The notes under the pieces are model-generated. The model saw nothing but the letters and a program-made list of their open reading frames with translations, ran no database searches and was not told the DNA's origin. Shown one piece after another: positions 26,201 to 35,591 of a stretch of DNA of 64,000 nt; the stretch's first letter is position 1; each line of letters begins with the position of its first letter. A program made the translations under genes and the position numbers. The stretch spans positions 1,066,204 through 1,130,203 of the forward strand of contig NZ_CM001857.1 of the NCBI RefSeq assembly GCF_000400505.1. The letters are read 5' to 3'. This stretch comes from Musicola paradisiaca NCPPB 2511 (GTDB taxonomy: Bacteria; Pseudomonadota; Gammaproteobacteria; Enterobacterales; Enterobacteriaceae).

Positions 26201-27547
26201 TTACGGTGCGGTTATTGCGTCCTCCATCACAATAGCCTGTGGGTTCCAGCCGGGCGGTAAATGATCCGGGCGGATAATCTGAATGTCGTTGAGATGTAAT
26301 GAGGCGACGCCTTTGGCGAAAATCGCCGGTAAACCGCCGGGGTATTTTTCCACGCCGAATGCGCGGCCGGTCTGCGGATTCACCCGGTAGGCGTTGTCCA
26401 GCCCCATGCCGGTCGGGCGTTCCGGGTTGCAGGGCGGGCGGATATCGTATTCTCCCTGGGCGTGATTATCTGAGGGCAACTGGCGGATAGAAACGGCATT
26501 GAATGCGATATTTTCAATCGCCCCCTGAATCTCGCTATGCAAATTAATCGCGCCTTCCGTTACGCCGACAATATTATTGAATGCAACATCGGAAATATTA
26601 CCTGGCCGAATTTCCGGATCACGGAATCGAACGGAAATAAATATCGGATCTGATTTTCCCCAATGGCAGGCATGGGCATACGCGCATGAATAAGTAATAT
26701 TGCTGAAAATAAGCCGGGAGAACCGTCCGCCGTCGCGGGAAATAATACCGATGCCGCGGTTTGATTCGTATATCGAGCAATTGCTTATCGTCACGTTCTC
26801 AATATCGGCGAAGGTTTCGGTGCCGATTTTGATGGCGCAGCTTTTTGAGCGCAGCGTGCAGTTCGTCACGGTGACATTGCGGAGCGGGCGTTGTATTTGC
26901 GGCGTTTTGCGCGTTGTCTTCAGGCAAATACCGTCGTCTGCGGCGCTGAAATGGCAATCGCTGATGTGCACCTGCTGGCAGCTGTCGATATCCAGCGCAT
27001 CGGTATTCGCCATGGTTAAATCGTTATCCACGCAGATTCTGGCGATAAACACCTGCGCACAGCTCACCAGATGTACCGTCCACATCGGCGATTGGGTAAG
27101 GGTGATGTCCTGCAACCTGATCGCCTGGCAATCTTCAAAGACCACCATGCGCGGGCGATGGCTATGGGGCAGCCGGTATCCTTGTTCATCCGCCTGTGAT
27201 GAAAAGAAGGCGTCAGCGTTGCCGTCGATTTTCCCGGCGCCGCACAGGGTAATATTTTGCTGCCCTCTGGCGTACAGCAACGCGCTGTTCGAGAGCTCCG
27301 CCGTGGTCAGCGTTTGCGCTGCTGCGTAATCGCCATAGTCAGCGCTGGCCAGCAGCGTCGCGCCGGCATCGAGTTGCAGACAAAAATCGGAGGGTAATAC
27401 CAGCGTACCGGTACGATAAATGCCCGGCGTGACGATCAGCGTACCGCCGCCGGCATCGTGAATCTTGTCGATCATCCGTTGCAATAAGGCCGTGACCAAC
27501 ACGGAACCATCCCGATTGATAGTGACCTCATCAAGCGAAATTCTCAT
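26201..27547 (-). CDS. GH28-family glycoside hydrolase, probably cytoplasmic
   Basis: A 448-residue right-handed beta-helix enzyme of the polygalacturonase family. The first catalytic segment is NTDALDID (usual NTDGID) and the second is AADDGICLKT, giving the conserved Asp residues. The third family motif, GHG, is not present: the corresponding region reads SCAIKIGTETF, as in some rhamnogalacturonan-acting members. NRGIGIISRDGGRF replaces the usual RIK motif. No signal peptide is seen, so it probably cuts imported oligomers. AGGAGTCG precedes ATG 27547. It lies upstream of the GPH permease gene in the same direction. Exo-acting galacturonidase or rhamnogalacturonide hydrolase activity are the main options. 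Confidence 0.86.
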   Translation of the reverse strand: MRISLDEVTINRDGSVLVTALLQRMIDKIHDAGGGTLIVTPGIYRTGTLVLPSDFCLQLDAGATLLASADYGDYAAAQTLTTAELSNSALLYARGQQNITLCGAGKIDGNADAFFSSQADEQGYRLPHSHRPRMVVFEDCQAIRLQDITLTQSPMWTVHLVSCAQVFIARICVDNDLTMANTDALDIDSCQQVHISDCHFSAADDGICLKTTRKTPQIQRPLRNVTVTNCTLRSKSCAIKIGTETFADIENVTISNCSIYESNRGIGIISRDGGRFSRLIFSNITYSCAYAHACHWGKSDPIFISVRFRDPEIRPGNISDVAFNNIVGVTEGAINLHSEIQGAIENIAFNAVSIRQLPSDNHAQGEYDIRPPCNPERPTGMGLDNAYRVNPQTGRAFGVEKYPGGLPAIFAKGVASLHLNDIQIIRPDHLPPGWNPQAIVMEDAITAP

Positions 27548-27615
27548 AAAACGACTCCTCAGCGTTATTCAATGCGGGAATTGAAACATAGCCGCCGCGC
27601 CAACCTATAGCGGCG

Positions 27616-27840
27616 TCATGGTCTTTTGCGCGGATAAGTGAAGGGACTCGCATCCTGTGGTTCCGTGGTGAGGAAAACCGGATATACGTCATGGGCATAG
27701 TGAGCGCGGCGGGCATCAATGTGATGGCATTCACGAAAAAATGGCGGTTTACGCCGGAGAAAGGCACGGGTCGCCGCGACGAGGGGGCTCAGCGGGGTAA
27801 AAGTGGGATCGGCATCAAATAAATCCGGCGTCGGATGCAT
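27616..27840 (-). CDS. Small hypothetical reading frame or gene remnant
   Basis: A 74-codon frame beginning MHPTPDLFDADPTFTPLSPL, only 3 bases after the stop of the glycosidase gene upstream. No domain is recognised. Composition is rich in Pro and aromatic residues. It could be a short real gene, the remnant of a third hydrolase, or chance in the 296-bp gap. I could not see a convincing ribosome site. Confidence 0.25.
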   Translation of the reverse strand: MHPTPDLFDADPTFTPLSPLVAATRAFLRRKPPFFRECHHIDARRAHYAHDVYPVFLTTEPQDASPFTYPRKRP

Positions 27841-27843
27841 CGC

Positions 27844-29544
27844 CTAATGCGGCCGCGCGGCCTTCGTCGCCTGCTGATCCAGCGCGCTTAATTCCGCCGA
27901 CAGGCTCTCGGTGAACTGGAAGGCTTTTTCCGCGTCCAGCAGATGATCGTAGCTGACCGGGTAGTCGGCATTGACGATGGAGAACTGCGTCAGCTCCGGG
28001 TTTAGCGCATACAGCGCCTGAATATTGGCGCGGGCGATTTCGCGCAGCGGCCAGTTATTCTCCACCTGATGGCAGTAACGCAGGGTGAAAAACGCCTTCT
28101 GCGCGTAGACGAACAGGCGGCAATAGAGTGGCAACCCGCGCCATTCCTGTAACCAGCGCTGTAAAAAGGCCGGCGGCATCGCGTTGTCCGAGGCCAGCGC
28201 CATCGCTTTGCGGTAGCCGTCGTTGGCGGTATGCAACGCTTCGTCCTTTTCTTGAGAAATACGGTACAGGTTTTCGGAGGAAAGCGCCGGTTGCGCCGGA
28301 TCGAAGGTGATATCGCGCCCTGAACCGGGGAGCCAATGGTTGCGGCTCAACTGCCCGTACAGGCTCCAAACCGCCTGACCGTAGCTGGTGGGCAGCATAC
28401 TGTGGCGGTGGAAAACATGTTTTTTGACGTAAATCGCCCCGCAGAGCGCCTGCCGCGCCAGATCAAAACATTCCAGCAGGGTTGACAGGGTTTCCTCGTC
28501 GGGTTGCCAGTCGAAACGCGCCTGTAGCCAGGCGGCCAGCAGTTGGCGTGGACTTTGCCGGTGGGGGGCCGCCGACAGATGATGGGCGCAGACGTACAGC
28601 GAGAATTCGCTGAGCGAATCAAGAATCAGGTTGTTGCTGATGCCGTCCCAGGTTATCCGGCACAGGATATGCCGGATATCCGCATTGCCTGCCTGGCACC
28701 ACAGCATTCTGCCGGCGATCTCTTCATGACGCAGACAGGGAAGATTGCCCCAGCCGACCTCTTCCCCGGCGAAATCGAACTCGGCCCAGATATCACGGCC
28801 GTGCAGCGACATCAGCGCCGGGTTGTTGGGGAACTCCGGCCAGAAACGCTCCGGGGTGATTTTGACGGAGGCATGCACATTGGCCGGCAAGTGGGCGATG
28901 GAGTCCAGCGCCGGGTCGATATCGTCGTAGCTGGCGGGAAACAGCCGGACGACCAACTGCTTGCCGTGCATGCGCATGACTTTTTCCACCGCGTCGTACA
29001 GCCGGCTGTAACTGTCCTGACTATCGAGCGGGCAGGCGGTACTTGACGGGCCCAAATCGTACTCTTCGCCGGACGGCGTGGCGAAACGTACCAGACTGTC
29101 GGTGTTGGATATCGCCAGAAATACCCCTTTCAGCCGGGGCAACTGCTGCATCGCCAGCGACAGCTTATCGGCGACGTACTGGCACCAGAAGTGAATGTCG
29201 GCGCCGAGGCTGCCGTCCCTGCCGAGCAGTTCCGGATGGCGGATGAACAGATCCGGCGTGACGCTGATTTCTTTGCATTGCAGGTAGAGATCGATCCGGC
29301 GGTCAGCACAATAGCGGGCTACTTTATTGATGTAGTTGCAGTTGAAATGTTGCAGGTTGGAGTCGTGATCGTCATAGGTGCGGATTTTGAACGCATCCGG
29401 CGCCACCAGCCGATCCAGAAAATCCGCTTGCCCCAGCACCAGCGCGTTGAATTGGTGTCGGCGGGCGTAGTCGACCACCCGGATGATGGTGTTCCACGAC
29501 CACAGATCGCTTGAAGTGATTTCAATCGCTCTGGTTTGCCACAT
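27844..29544 (-). CDS. Putative glycoside hydrolase of unclear family
   Basis: A 566-residue protein without a signal peptide. The N-terminal two thirds have the alternating strand/helix look of a TIM barrel (WSWNTIIRVVDYARRHQFNALVLG, LKGVFLAISNTDSLVRF, KQLVVRLFPASYDDIDP, DIWAEFDFAGEEVGWGNLP), reminiscent of alpha-glucuronidase-like enzymes; the C-terminal third is helical. I chose ATG 29544 (MWQTRAIEITSSDLW) over the longer frame to 29583. It sits between uxuA and the GH28 gene in the same direction, so it probably cleaves a uronic-acid-containing oligosaccharide. The catalytic residues are not identified and the family is uncertain. Confidence 0.6.
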   Translation of the reverse strand: MWQTRAIEITSSDLWSWNTIIRVVDYARRHQFNALVLGQADFLDRLVAPDAFKIRTYDDHDSNLQHFNCNYINKVARYCADRRIDLYLQCKEISVTPDLFIRHPELLGRDGSLGADIHFWCQYVADKLSLAMQQLPRLKGVFLAISNTDSLVRFATPSGEEYDLGPSSTACPLDSQDSYSRLYDAVEKVMRMHGKQLVVRLFPASYDDIDPALDSIAHLPANVHASVKITPERFWPEFPNNPALMSLHGRDIWAEFDFAGEEVGWGNLPCLRHEEIAGRMLWCQAGNADIRHILCRITWDGISNNLILDSLSEFSLYVCAHHLSAAPHRQSPRQLLAAWLQARFDWQPDEETLSTLLECFDLARQALCGAIYVKKHVFHRHSMLPTSYGQAVWSLYGQLSRNHWLPGSGRDITFDPAQPALSSENLYRISQEKDEALHTANDGYRKAMALASDNAMPPAFLQRWLQEWRGLPLYCRLFVYAQKAFFTLRYCHQVENNWPLREIARANIQALYALNPELTQFSIVNADYPVSYDHLLDAEKAFQFTESLSAELSALDQQATKAARPH

Positions 29545-29701
29545 GATGCCCTCGCTGTGATACCGGATGCTTGCGGCAGCCATTACAGCGCATCAGCGCG
29601 GCATGGACAAATCTGGCGTGACGAGGTGTGACGGCGATACCGGATGGCGATAACACCGCCGGGAGGCGCAAACCCCCCGGCGGTGGCGTGGGTGGGGCGG
29701 A

Positions 29702-30892
29702 TTACAACAGTTCCGGGAACTGCAGTTGTTTCAACGTGAGTTCGACGCCGCGGACTTCCGCCAGCCCTTTCAGACGGCCGATCGCGGAATAACCGGGGTT
29801 GGTTTTTTTCTTCAGGTCATCCAGCATCTGGTGCCCGTGATCCGGACGCATCGGGATCGGGCGCAGGTCGCCGGCATGTTTGCGGCGCAGTTCCTCGGTC
29901 AGGATGGCTTTGACCACCGCCACCATGTTGACGTCGCCTTGCAGATGCGCCGCTTCATGGAAGGTTTTCGGGTTCTGTTCCCGACAGGTTGAGCGCAGGT
30001 GCGTGAAGTGAATGCGATCGCCGAATGCTTCGATCATGTTGACCAGATCGTTGTCCGCCCTGACGCCGTAGGAACCGGTGCACATGGTGAAACCGTTGTT
30101 GATGCTGTCGACGGTCTGCGTGAGCCAGCGCATGTCGTCGATGGTCGACATCACGCGCGGCAGGCCCAGAATCGGGCGCGGCGGATCGTCCGGGTGAATC
30201 GCCATGCGGATCCCGACTTCTTCGGCGACCGGCACGATTTTTTTCAGGAAATAGCCCAGGTGTTCGCGTAGTTTGGCATGATCGATACCTTGGTATTCCG
30301 CCAGACGGGCGCGGAACTGATCCAGCGTATAACCTTCTTCCGAGCCGGGCAGACCGGCGATGATATTGGCGGTCAGTTTGGCGATATCCGCCGACGTCAT
30401 GGCTTTGAAGTAGGCCGCGGCCTGTTGCTGCTCCTGCGCGCTGTAATCCTGTTCGGCGCCGGGGCGTTGCAGGATGTGCAGCTCGAAGGCGGCGAAGGCG
30501 ATCTGGTCGAAGCGCAGGGCTTTGGAGCCGTCCGGCAGTTCGTATGCCAGATCAGTACGAGTCCAGTCCAGTACCGGCATGAAGTTATAGCAGACGGTAT
30601 CGACGCCGCATTGCGCCAGGTTACGCAGCGTCTGCTGGTAATTGGCGATGTAGTGCTCGAAGCGGCCGGTCTGGGTTTTGATCTCTTCGTGGATCGGTAC
30701 GCTTTCCACCACTGACCACACCAGGCCTTTGGCGGTCAGTAGCGCTTTGCGCGCTTCGATTTCCTCTATCGACCAGACTTCGCCGTTGGGAATATGATGC
30801 AACGCAGTGACTACCCCTGTGGCGCCCGCCTGGCGGACATCATCCAGCGAGACGGGATCGTTCGGGCCGTACCAACGCCAGGTCTGTTCCAT
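29702..30892 (-). CDS. uxuA: Mannonate dehydratase UxuA
   Basis: A 396-residue enzyme that dehydrates D-mannonate to 2-keto-3-deoxygluconate in hexuronate catabolism. Conserved parts include [59 protein letters not shown] (a metal-binding His), [14 protein letters not shown] and [13 protein letters not shown]. The start at 30892 gives the length of E. coli UxuA; the frame stays open 29 codons upstream. It is divergent from uxuB across a 325-base region holding two palindromic operators of the ExuR/UxuR type. Downstream in the same direction are the two glycosidase genes and two sugar permeases. Confidence 0.96.
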   Translation of the reverse strand: MEQTWRWYGPNDPVSLDDVRQAGATGVVTALHHIPNGEVWSIEEIEARKALLTAKGLVWSVVESVPIHEEIKTQTGRFEHYIANYQQTLRNLAQCGVDTVCYNFMPVLDWTRTDLAYELPDGSKALRFDQIAFAAFELHILQRPGAEQDYSAQEQQQAAAYFKAMTSADIAKLTANIIAGLPGSEEGYTLDQFRARLAEYQGIDHAKLREHLGYFLKKIVPVAEEVGIRMAIHPDDPPRPILGLPRVMSTIDDMRWLTQTVDSINNGFTMCTGSYGVRADNDLVNMIEAFGDRIHFTHLRSTCREQNPKTFHEAAHLQGDVNMVAVVKAILTEELRRKHAGDLRPIPMRPDHGHQMLDDLKKKTNPGYSAIGRLKGLAEVRGVELTLKQLQFPELL

Positions 30893-30946
30893 AGTGTTTT
30901 TACCTTTGATTCGGAGATGAGAGAAACCCGCAGCCTGTTGCCTATA

Positions 30947-30961
30947 TCGGTCAGGCCAATT
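30947..30961. promoter_or_regulatory. ExuR/UxuR-type operator, uxuA side
   Basis: TCGGTCAGGCCAATT contains GG-TCAGG-CCAA, a near copy of the palindrome TTGG-N5-CCAA found again at 31137-31153 and 33552-33566. The FadR/UxuR subgroup of GntR regulators recognises TTGGT/ACCAA half sites. It lies 55 bases upstream of uxuA. Confidence 0.65.
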
Positions 30962-31136
30962 GGGCGTTGAATGGGTCACAAATTACACCAGATAGGACAG
31001 ATATCCAAACACAAAGCCAAATAGGTTGACCAATATCACCAAAATGCCGTGTTTTGGACAAACAGGTTGCCGGGTTTCGGCAGAAAACAGTACAGTGTCC
31101 GGCAGCAGGTGCGCGCCGACAGGCGCTTTATTCATA

Positions 31137-31153
31137 TTTGGTCAGGCCAATTT
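31137..31153. promoter_or_regulatory. ExuR/UxuR-type operator, uxuB side
   Basis: TTTGGTCAGGCCAATTT holds the perfect palindrome TTGG-TCAGG-CCAA. It lies 65 bases before the uxuB start, in the shared uxuA-uxuB control region, and matches the site upstream of the regulator gene. The rest of this 325-base gap has no gene. Confidence 0.75.
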
Positions 31154-31217
31154 GGGTTTGACGTACCGTTCCCGATGTTGCCGATTAACGGCCTTACACG
31201 CATTCAGGATTTCCGCT

Positions 31218-32712
31218 ATGAAAACTTCACGCTCTGATGTCACCCCTTTAGCCGCGACGATCGCCAATACCCCGTTGCCGCCGTCCGTTCATCAACCGCA
31301 TTACGACCGCAAGGCATTGAAAACCCGACTGGTGCATATCGGTTTCGGTGCGTTTCACCGTGCCCATCAGGCGCTGCTGACCGACCGGGTGCTTAACCGA
31401 CAGGGGGGCGATTGGGGCTATTGCGAAGTGACGCTGTTCGGCAGCGAAAACCTGCTCCAAAGCCTGCGGAACCAGGCGCATCGCTATACCGTGCTGGAAA
31501 AAGGCGCGGACGGCAATCAGGCGGTCGTCATCGGTTCCGTCAATGAATCGTTGCACGCCCGGCTGGAGGGGATCACCGCGGTGGTGGAAAAACTGGCGGA
31601 ACCCCAGGTCAGCATCGTGTCGCTGACCATCACGGAAAAAGGCTACTGCATCGATCGCGGCACCAGCAAGCTGGATGTCGACAACCCATTGATAAAAAAT
31701 GGATTTAGAAAACCCGACTGCGCCGTCTTCGGCGATCGGCGTGTTGGTGGAAGGGCTGCGGTTGCGCCGTGAACGCGGATTGCCGCCGTTTACCGTGCTT
31801 TCTTGCGACAACATGCCGGAAAACGGCAACGTGGTGAAAAGTGCGGTGCTGGAACTGGCCGGTTTACGCAGTGCCGAGCTGGCCGCGTGGATCGCCGCCA
31901 ACGTGACCTTTCCGAACACCATGGTCGACCGTATCGTTCCGGCCGCGACGCCGGAAACGTTGCAGGAGATCGCCGATGCGCTCGGCGTGGCGGATCCTTG
32001 CGGCATCGCCTGCGAGCCCTTTATCCAGTGGGTGGTTGAGGACAAATTCGTGACCGGCCGCCCCGACTGGGAAGTGGCCGGCGCGCAGCTGGTGGACGAT
32101 GTGCTGCCGTTTGAAGAGATGAAGCTGCGCATGCTCAACGGCAGCCACTCGTTCCTGGCGTATCTCGGCTATCTGGCGGGGTATGAGCACATCAATGACT
32201 GTATGGCCGACGAGCACTATCGCCGCGCGGCGCAGCGTTTGATGTTGCAGGAGCAGGCGCCGACGCTGCATGTGGCGGATGTCGATCTGCCGGGCTACGC
32301 CGCCCAACTGATTGAGCGTTTCGCCAACCCGTCACTGAAACACCGTACCTGGCAAATCGCGATGGACGGCACCCAGAAGTTGCCGCAGCGCATGATGGAA
32401 TCGATCCGCTGGCATGTGCAGCACGGCAGCGATTACCGTTGTCTGACGCTGGGCGTCGCCGGTTGGATGCGCTACGTCAGCGGCGTTGACGATAACGGGC
32501 AGGCCATCGACGTGCGTGACCCGCTGGCGGAAAAAGTACAGGCCATCGTGGCGGAAACCGCCGACGGCGCTGCGCGGGTGCGCGGTTTGTTGACGTTGAC
32601 CGGCGTGTTCGGTGAAGACCTGCCGCAAAACGAAGCGTTCGTCAGCCGTTTGATCGACGCCTACCTGACCTTGTCGCAACAGGGCGCCAAAGCCGCCGTC
32701 GCGGCACTGTAA
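31218..32712 (+). pseudogene. uxuB: Fructuronate reductase uxuB, split by a +1 frameshift
   Basis: The two frames together make one D-mannonate oxidoreductase/fructuronate reductase of about 498 residues. The first part (ATG 31218) has the Rossmann start LVHIGFGAFHRAHQALL and runs to VDNPLIK; the second continues MDLENPTAPSSAIGVLVEGL through SCDNMPENGN and PFIQWVVEDKF, both typical of the mannitol/mannonate dehydrogenase family. The break is at an A6 run at 31694-31699: with five A residues the frame reads PLIK-MDLENP without a gap. UxuB reduces fructuronate to mannonate, the step before UxuA. Either the gene is inactivated, or the run is miscalled. Everything else in the gene looks intact. 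Confidence 0.88.
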
Positions 32713-32780
32713 GCCGGCAAATGTGGGCCCCGGCAACGCGGGGCCCATGATTATCTCGGGGAAAGGCGGGTGTGCGGCGG

Positions 32781-33515
32781 TCAGGGTTCCTGCGGCGCCG
32801 GTACCGACTCGAACAGGTAGCCGTCGAAGGACGGGTCATCGACATCCGAGATTTCCAGCAGTTTGTTCTTCACATTTTCCAGATGTTGCCACATTTCCTG
32901 GCGCGCCAGTTTGGCGTCGCGCCGCGATACCGCACGCAGAATACGCTGGTGATCTTCCAGCCATTGTCGCTGGTAGCTGAAATCCACCGTGTGAGAATGG
33001 ATGCCGCGCCACATCGGGCTGCGTTTGCGCGCCTGCCAGACGTCGTACACCATGTTGGCCAGCACGCTGTTTTGCGTCGACTGGGCCAGCAGGCAGTGGA
33101 ACAGTTCGTCGGCGCTTTCGTCCACATTGCCGTGATCCAGCGCCTGACGCTCTTGCTCGATCGCCTGCTTCATTTTAATGATGTCGTTTTTGGTGGCCTG
33201 CATGGCGGCGAAGGCGGCGACCTCGCTTTCCAGCAGTTGCCGGGCCTGCATCAACTCGAACGGGCCGTAGCCGCTGTCGGCGGCGGTGGTCTGGTCTTCC
33301 GGCTGCGGGATCTGAACGACATAAATGCCTGACCCTTTGCGTACTTCGATCAGGTTTTCCAATTCCAGCATGATCAGCGCTTCACGCACCACGCTGCGGC
33401 TGACGGCATACTCTTCCGCGATATCACGCTCCGGCGGCAGGCGCGCCCCCAGCGGGTAGTGACCATCCAGTATCTTTGACCGAATCTTGTTGCCTATTTC
33501 CTGATAGAGCCGCAT
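32781..33515 (-). CDS. exuR: Hexuronate regulator ExuR/UxuR (GntR family, FadR/UxuR subgroup)
   Basis: A 244-residue regulator. The winged helix (LYQEIGNKIRSKIL, LPPERDIAEEYAVSRSVVREALIMLELENLIEVRKGSGIYV) is followed by an FCD domain (GPFELMQARQLLESEVAAFAA, LFHCLLAQSTQNSVLANM, MWQHLENVKNKLL). The C-terminus DDPSFDGYLFES resembles E. coli UxuR more than ExuR; in Dickeya the hexuronate repressor is called ExuR, so the symbol is approximate. I chose ATG 33515 with AGGAA upstream. A perfect ATTGG-CAGGA-CCAAT palindrome 37 bases before the start suggests autoregulation, and matching sites control uxuA and uxuB. It is convergent with uxuB. Confidence 0.88.
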   Translation of the reverse strand: MRLYQEIGNKIRSKILDGHYPLGARLPPERDIAEEYAVSRSVVREALIMLELENLIEVRKGSGIYVVQIPQPEDQTTAADSGYGPFELMQARQLLESEVAAFAAMQATKNDIIKMKQAIEQERQALDHGNVDESADELFHCLLAQSTQNSVLANMVYDVWQARKRSPMWRGIHSHTVDFSYQRQWLEDHQRILRAVSRRDAKLARQEMWQHLENVKNKLLEISDVDDPSFDGYLFESVPAPQEP

Positions 33516-33551
33516 AGGGAATGTTCCTGTAATGAGACATCGACCACGATA

Positions 33552-33566
33552 ATTGGCAGGACCAAT
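33552..33566. promoter_or_regulatory. ExuR/UxuR-type operator before the regulator gene
   Basis: ATTGG-CAGGA-CCAAT, a perfect palindrome with the same TTGG-N5-CCAA layout as the sites between uxuA and uxuB. It sits just upstream of the regulator start and points to autoregulation. Confidence 0.75.
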
Positions 33567-33805
33567 ACCGAGGCGTGGCGATTGGGCGGAAGTATAGCAT
33601 GAAGCGGGAACCGGCACGCCACAACATCCTCATGCCCGTACTTCATCCTCTTATCCCTACTTCGTCGTGTCCGTACTGCTCATTCAGGCGCAGTATCATA
33701 GAGGTGGATTATTGGGGGGATTTGTCCGATAAGTTTTAATATTGGTCTGTTAACTTTGGCGCCAGGTTGGCAGATAAAAGGCCATCTGGCGCCCCTGTCG
33801 TACCG

Positions 33806-35494
33806 TCAGCGGCGGGTAGCCGCCGGGGAGACCGGCATGTCGTAGTCGGTCGGCCCGTCGCGATAGTTGGTGATGCCCAGCCAGTCGGCCGGATAACCGA
33901 TGGGGATCGCGGGCTGATTCTGCGGGCGTTGCGGCGGCGGATTGATGTAGCCGTCGGAGTATTTGGCGATCAGCATGTCCGCCAGCGCCCACCAGCGAGT
34001 GAGGATCTCACCGGCGTTATCGTCGCACAGCCGGGCCAACTGCGCCGGATCCGGTTGCTGCGCCATGGCGTCGTCCCACGCCGCCACGCGCATTTCCTGT
34101 TGCGCTTCCAATTGCTGTTGTAATGGCTGGATGTCTACGTGGTACATCCGCTGGTAGTTGAGCCGGGCCCAGTTGGCGACGAAATCGAACGCCCACCACG
34201 CCGCCCGGCGATCGAACTGCTGAGGATCGCCGCTCTGGTAGGCGGCGGGCAGGTCGGGAAGTTTGGCCGGGAAGGGCGTAAAACAGGTGGTGTAAGCCAC
34301 GTCCGGGCCGAACCAGACGATGCCGCGGGTCAGTTCCGGCGCGGTGGGACGGGTTTGCGCCACATAGGTATAACCCTGATAGAACACCGAGATGGCGCGC
34401 TCCCAGGCGCCGTGCAATGTGCGGTCGCTGGACACGTTATTCTGGTTGCCGTCGTAGGGGCCGACGTAGCGATTGGGATCGCCGTAGGGGCCGGCCGCGA
34501 CGCCTTTGGTCAGGTCGAACGGCGTGCCTTCGTAGTGGTCGCGGTACAGCGCGAACAGGTCGCGGGCGACGAGCGGGGTTTTGGGCGTGACCGAGAAGGG
34601 GTAATCGGTGGTGTAACTGCCGCCGTTTACCCACGGGCTGAGGCCGAGATCCGGGTTGAGGCGATCGAAGATGCGCCAGACGCGGCGCAGCGAATAGTAG
34701 GGGTGGTTGTATTCCCCCCAACTGACCGATTTCAGCCAGTCGACCGGGCCTTGTTCCGGCGTCGCCCAACCGACTTTTTTCAGACCGGGCAGCAGATGGC
34801 GGGAGAACAGCTGATCCGGGTCGCCTTCCCGGATTTCCCGGATGCGGAATTCGTTCGCCGCCACGAAAACAGTGCCGTCCGGGACGCGCTGGGCCACCCA
34901 GGCCGAATGATAGAGGTCATCCGGCAGCGCGCACATTTCAAACACCCAGCCCTCGTGGTCATCTGCGACCAGCAGGGTTTCGCCGGTGGAGAAATAACCG
35001 TAGGTGTCAATCAGCGATCCCATCAGTTCTACCGCTTCCCGGGCGGTTTTGCAGCGTTCCAGCGCAATGCGCGATAGCTCGGCGCTGTAGAACAAGCGGC
35101 AATGGGTGTCGTTTTCGGCCGCCTGTTCCACGGTGACGTGCGTCGGCTCGTATTTGGCGCCGTTGGTGCATTCGCCGAACATCAGATGGTGTTCGTTCAT
35201 GATGCCGTAGTTGCCGTCGAAGTAGGCGTAAGTGTGCTCAACTTGGGGGATTGCGCCGATCAACGGCGTTTCCGGCCAGCCTGGCGTTTGATAACCGGCG
35301 CCCCGATCCTGACTGATAAGGCGCGGATAGCTGACGTTGGTGCCGTCGACGATCCCGCGTAAGCTGCCCGGCGCATGGCGTTGCGCCGGCACATGGATGA
35401 AGCGCTGATCCGCCAGCTCGTCGTCGTCCGAGTGAGTCACCATCGTCGAGCCGTCGGCGGTGGCGCCGCGGGTGATGATCATTGTAGTGCACAT
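33806..35494 (-). CDS. C69-family dipeptidase
   Basis: A 562-residue N-terminal-nucleophile peptidase of the PepD/C69 family. The protein begins MCTTMIITRGATADGSTMVTHSDD: the Cys at position 2 would become the N-terminal nucleophile after Met removal, and GSTMVTHSDD matches the family. GIMNEHHLMFGECT and FSTGETLLVADDHEGWVFEM are further family signatures. It probably hydrolyses dipeptides; no signal peptide is seen. It is the second gene, about 97 bases after a PSD-like decarboxylase gene in the same direction, so the two may work on the same amino acids. GC content is that of the backbone. Confidence 0.88.
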   Translation of the reverse strand: MCTTMIITRGATADGSTMVTHSDDDELADQRFIHVPAQRHAPGSLRGIVDGTNVSYPRLISQDRGAGYQTPGWPETPLIGAIPQVEHTYAYFDGNYGIMNEHHLMFGECTNGAKYEPTHVTVEQAAENDTHCRLFYSAELSRIALERCKTAREAVELMGSLIDTYGYFSTGETLLVADDHEGWVFEMCALPDDLYHSAWVAQRVPDGTVFVAANEFRIREIREGDPDQLFSRHLLPGLKKVGWATPEQGPVDWLKSVSWGEYNHPYYSLRRVWRIFDRLNPDLGLSPWVNGGSYTTDYPFSVTPKTPLVARDLFALYRDHYEGTPFDLTKGVAAGPYGDPNRYVGPYDGNQNNVSSDRTLHGAWERAISVFYQGYTYVAQTRPTAPELTRGIVWFGPDVAYTTCFTPFPAKLPDLPAAYQSGDPQQFDRRAAWWAFDFVANWARLNYQRMYHVDIQPLQQQLEAQQEMRVAAWDDAMAQQPDPAQLARLCDDNAGEILTRWWALADMLIAKYSDGYINPPPQRPQNQPAIPIGYPADWLGITNYRDGPTDYDMPVSPAATRR

Positions 35495-35591
35495 GATTTC
35501 TCTGACCTTAATGAAGCCGGAACGTGCAGGCGCAGGTTCCGGTCTGGGGAGATAACGGGGCGCCGACCGCAGCCGACGCCCGACGCGGGGC

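Noticed and set aside
27548..27600. KdgR operator before the GH28 gene
   Set aside because: Only one half (TTGAAAC) is visible; the second TTTCA half is missing.
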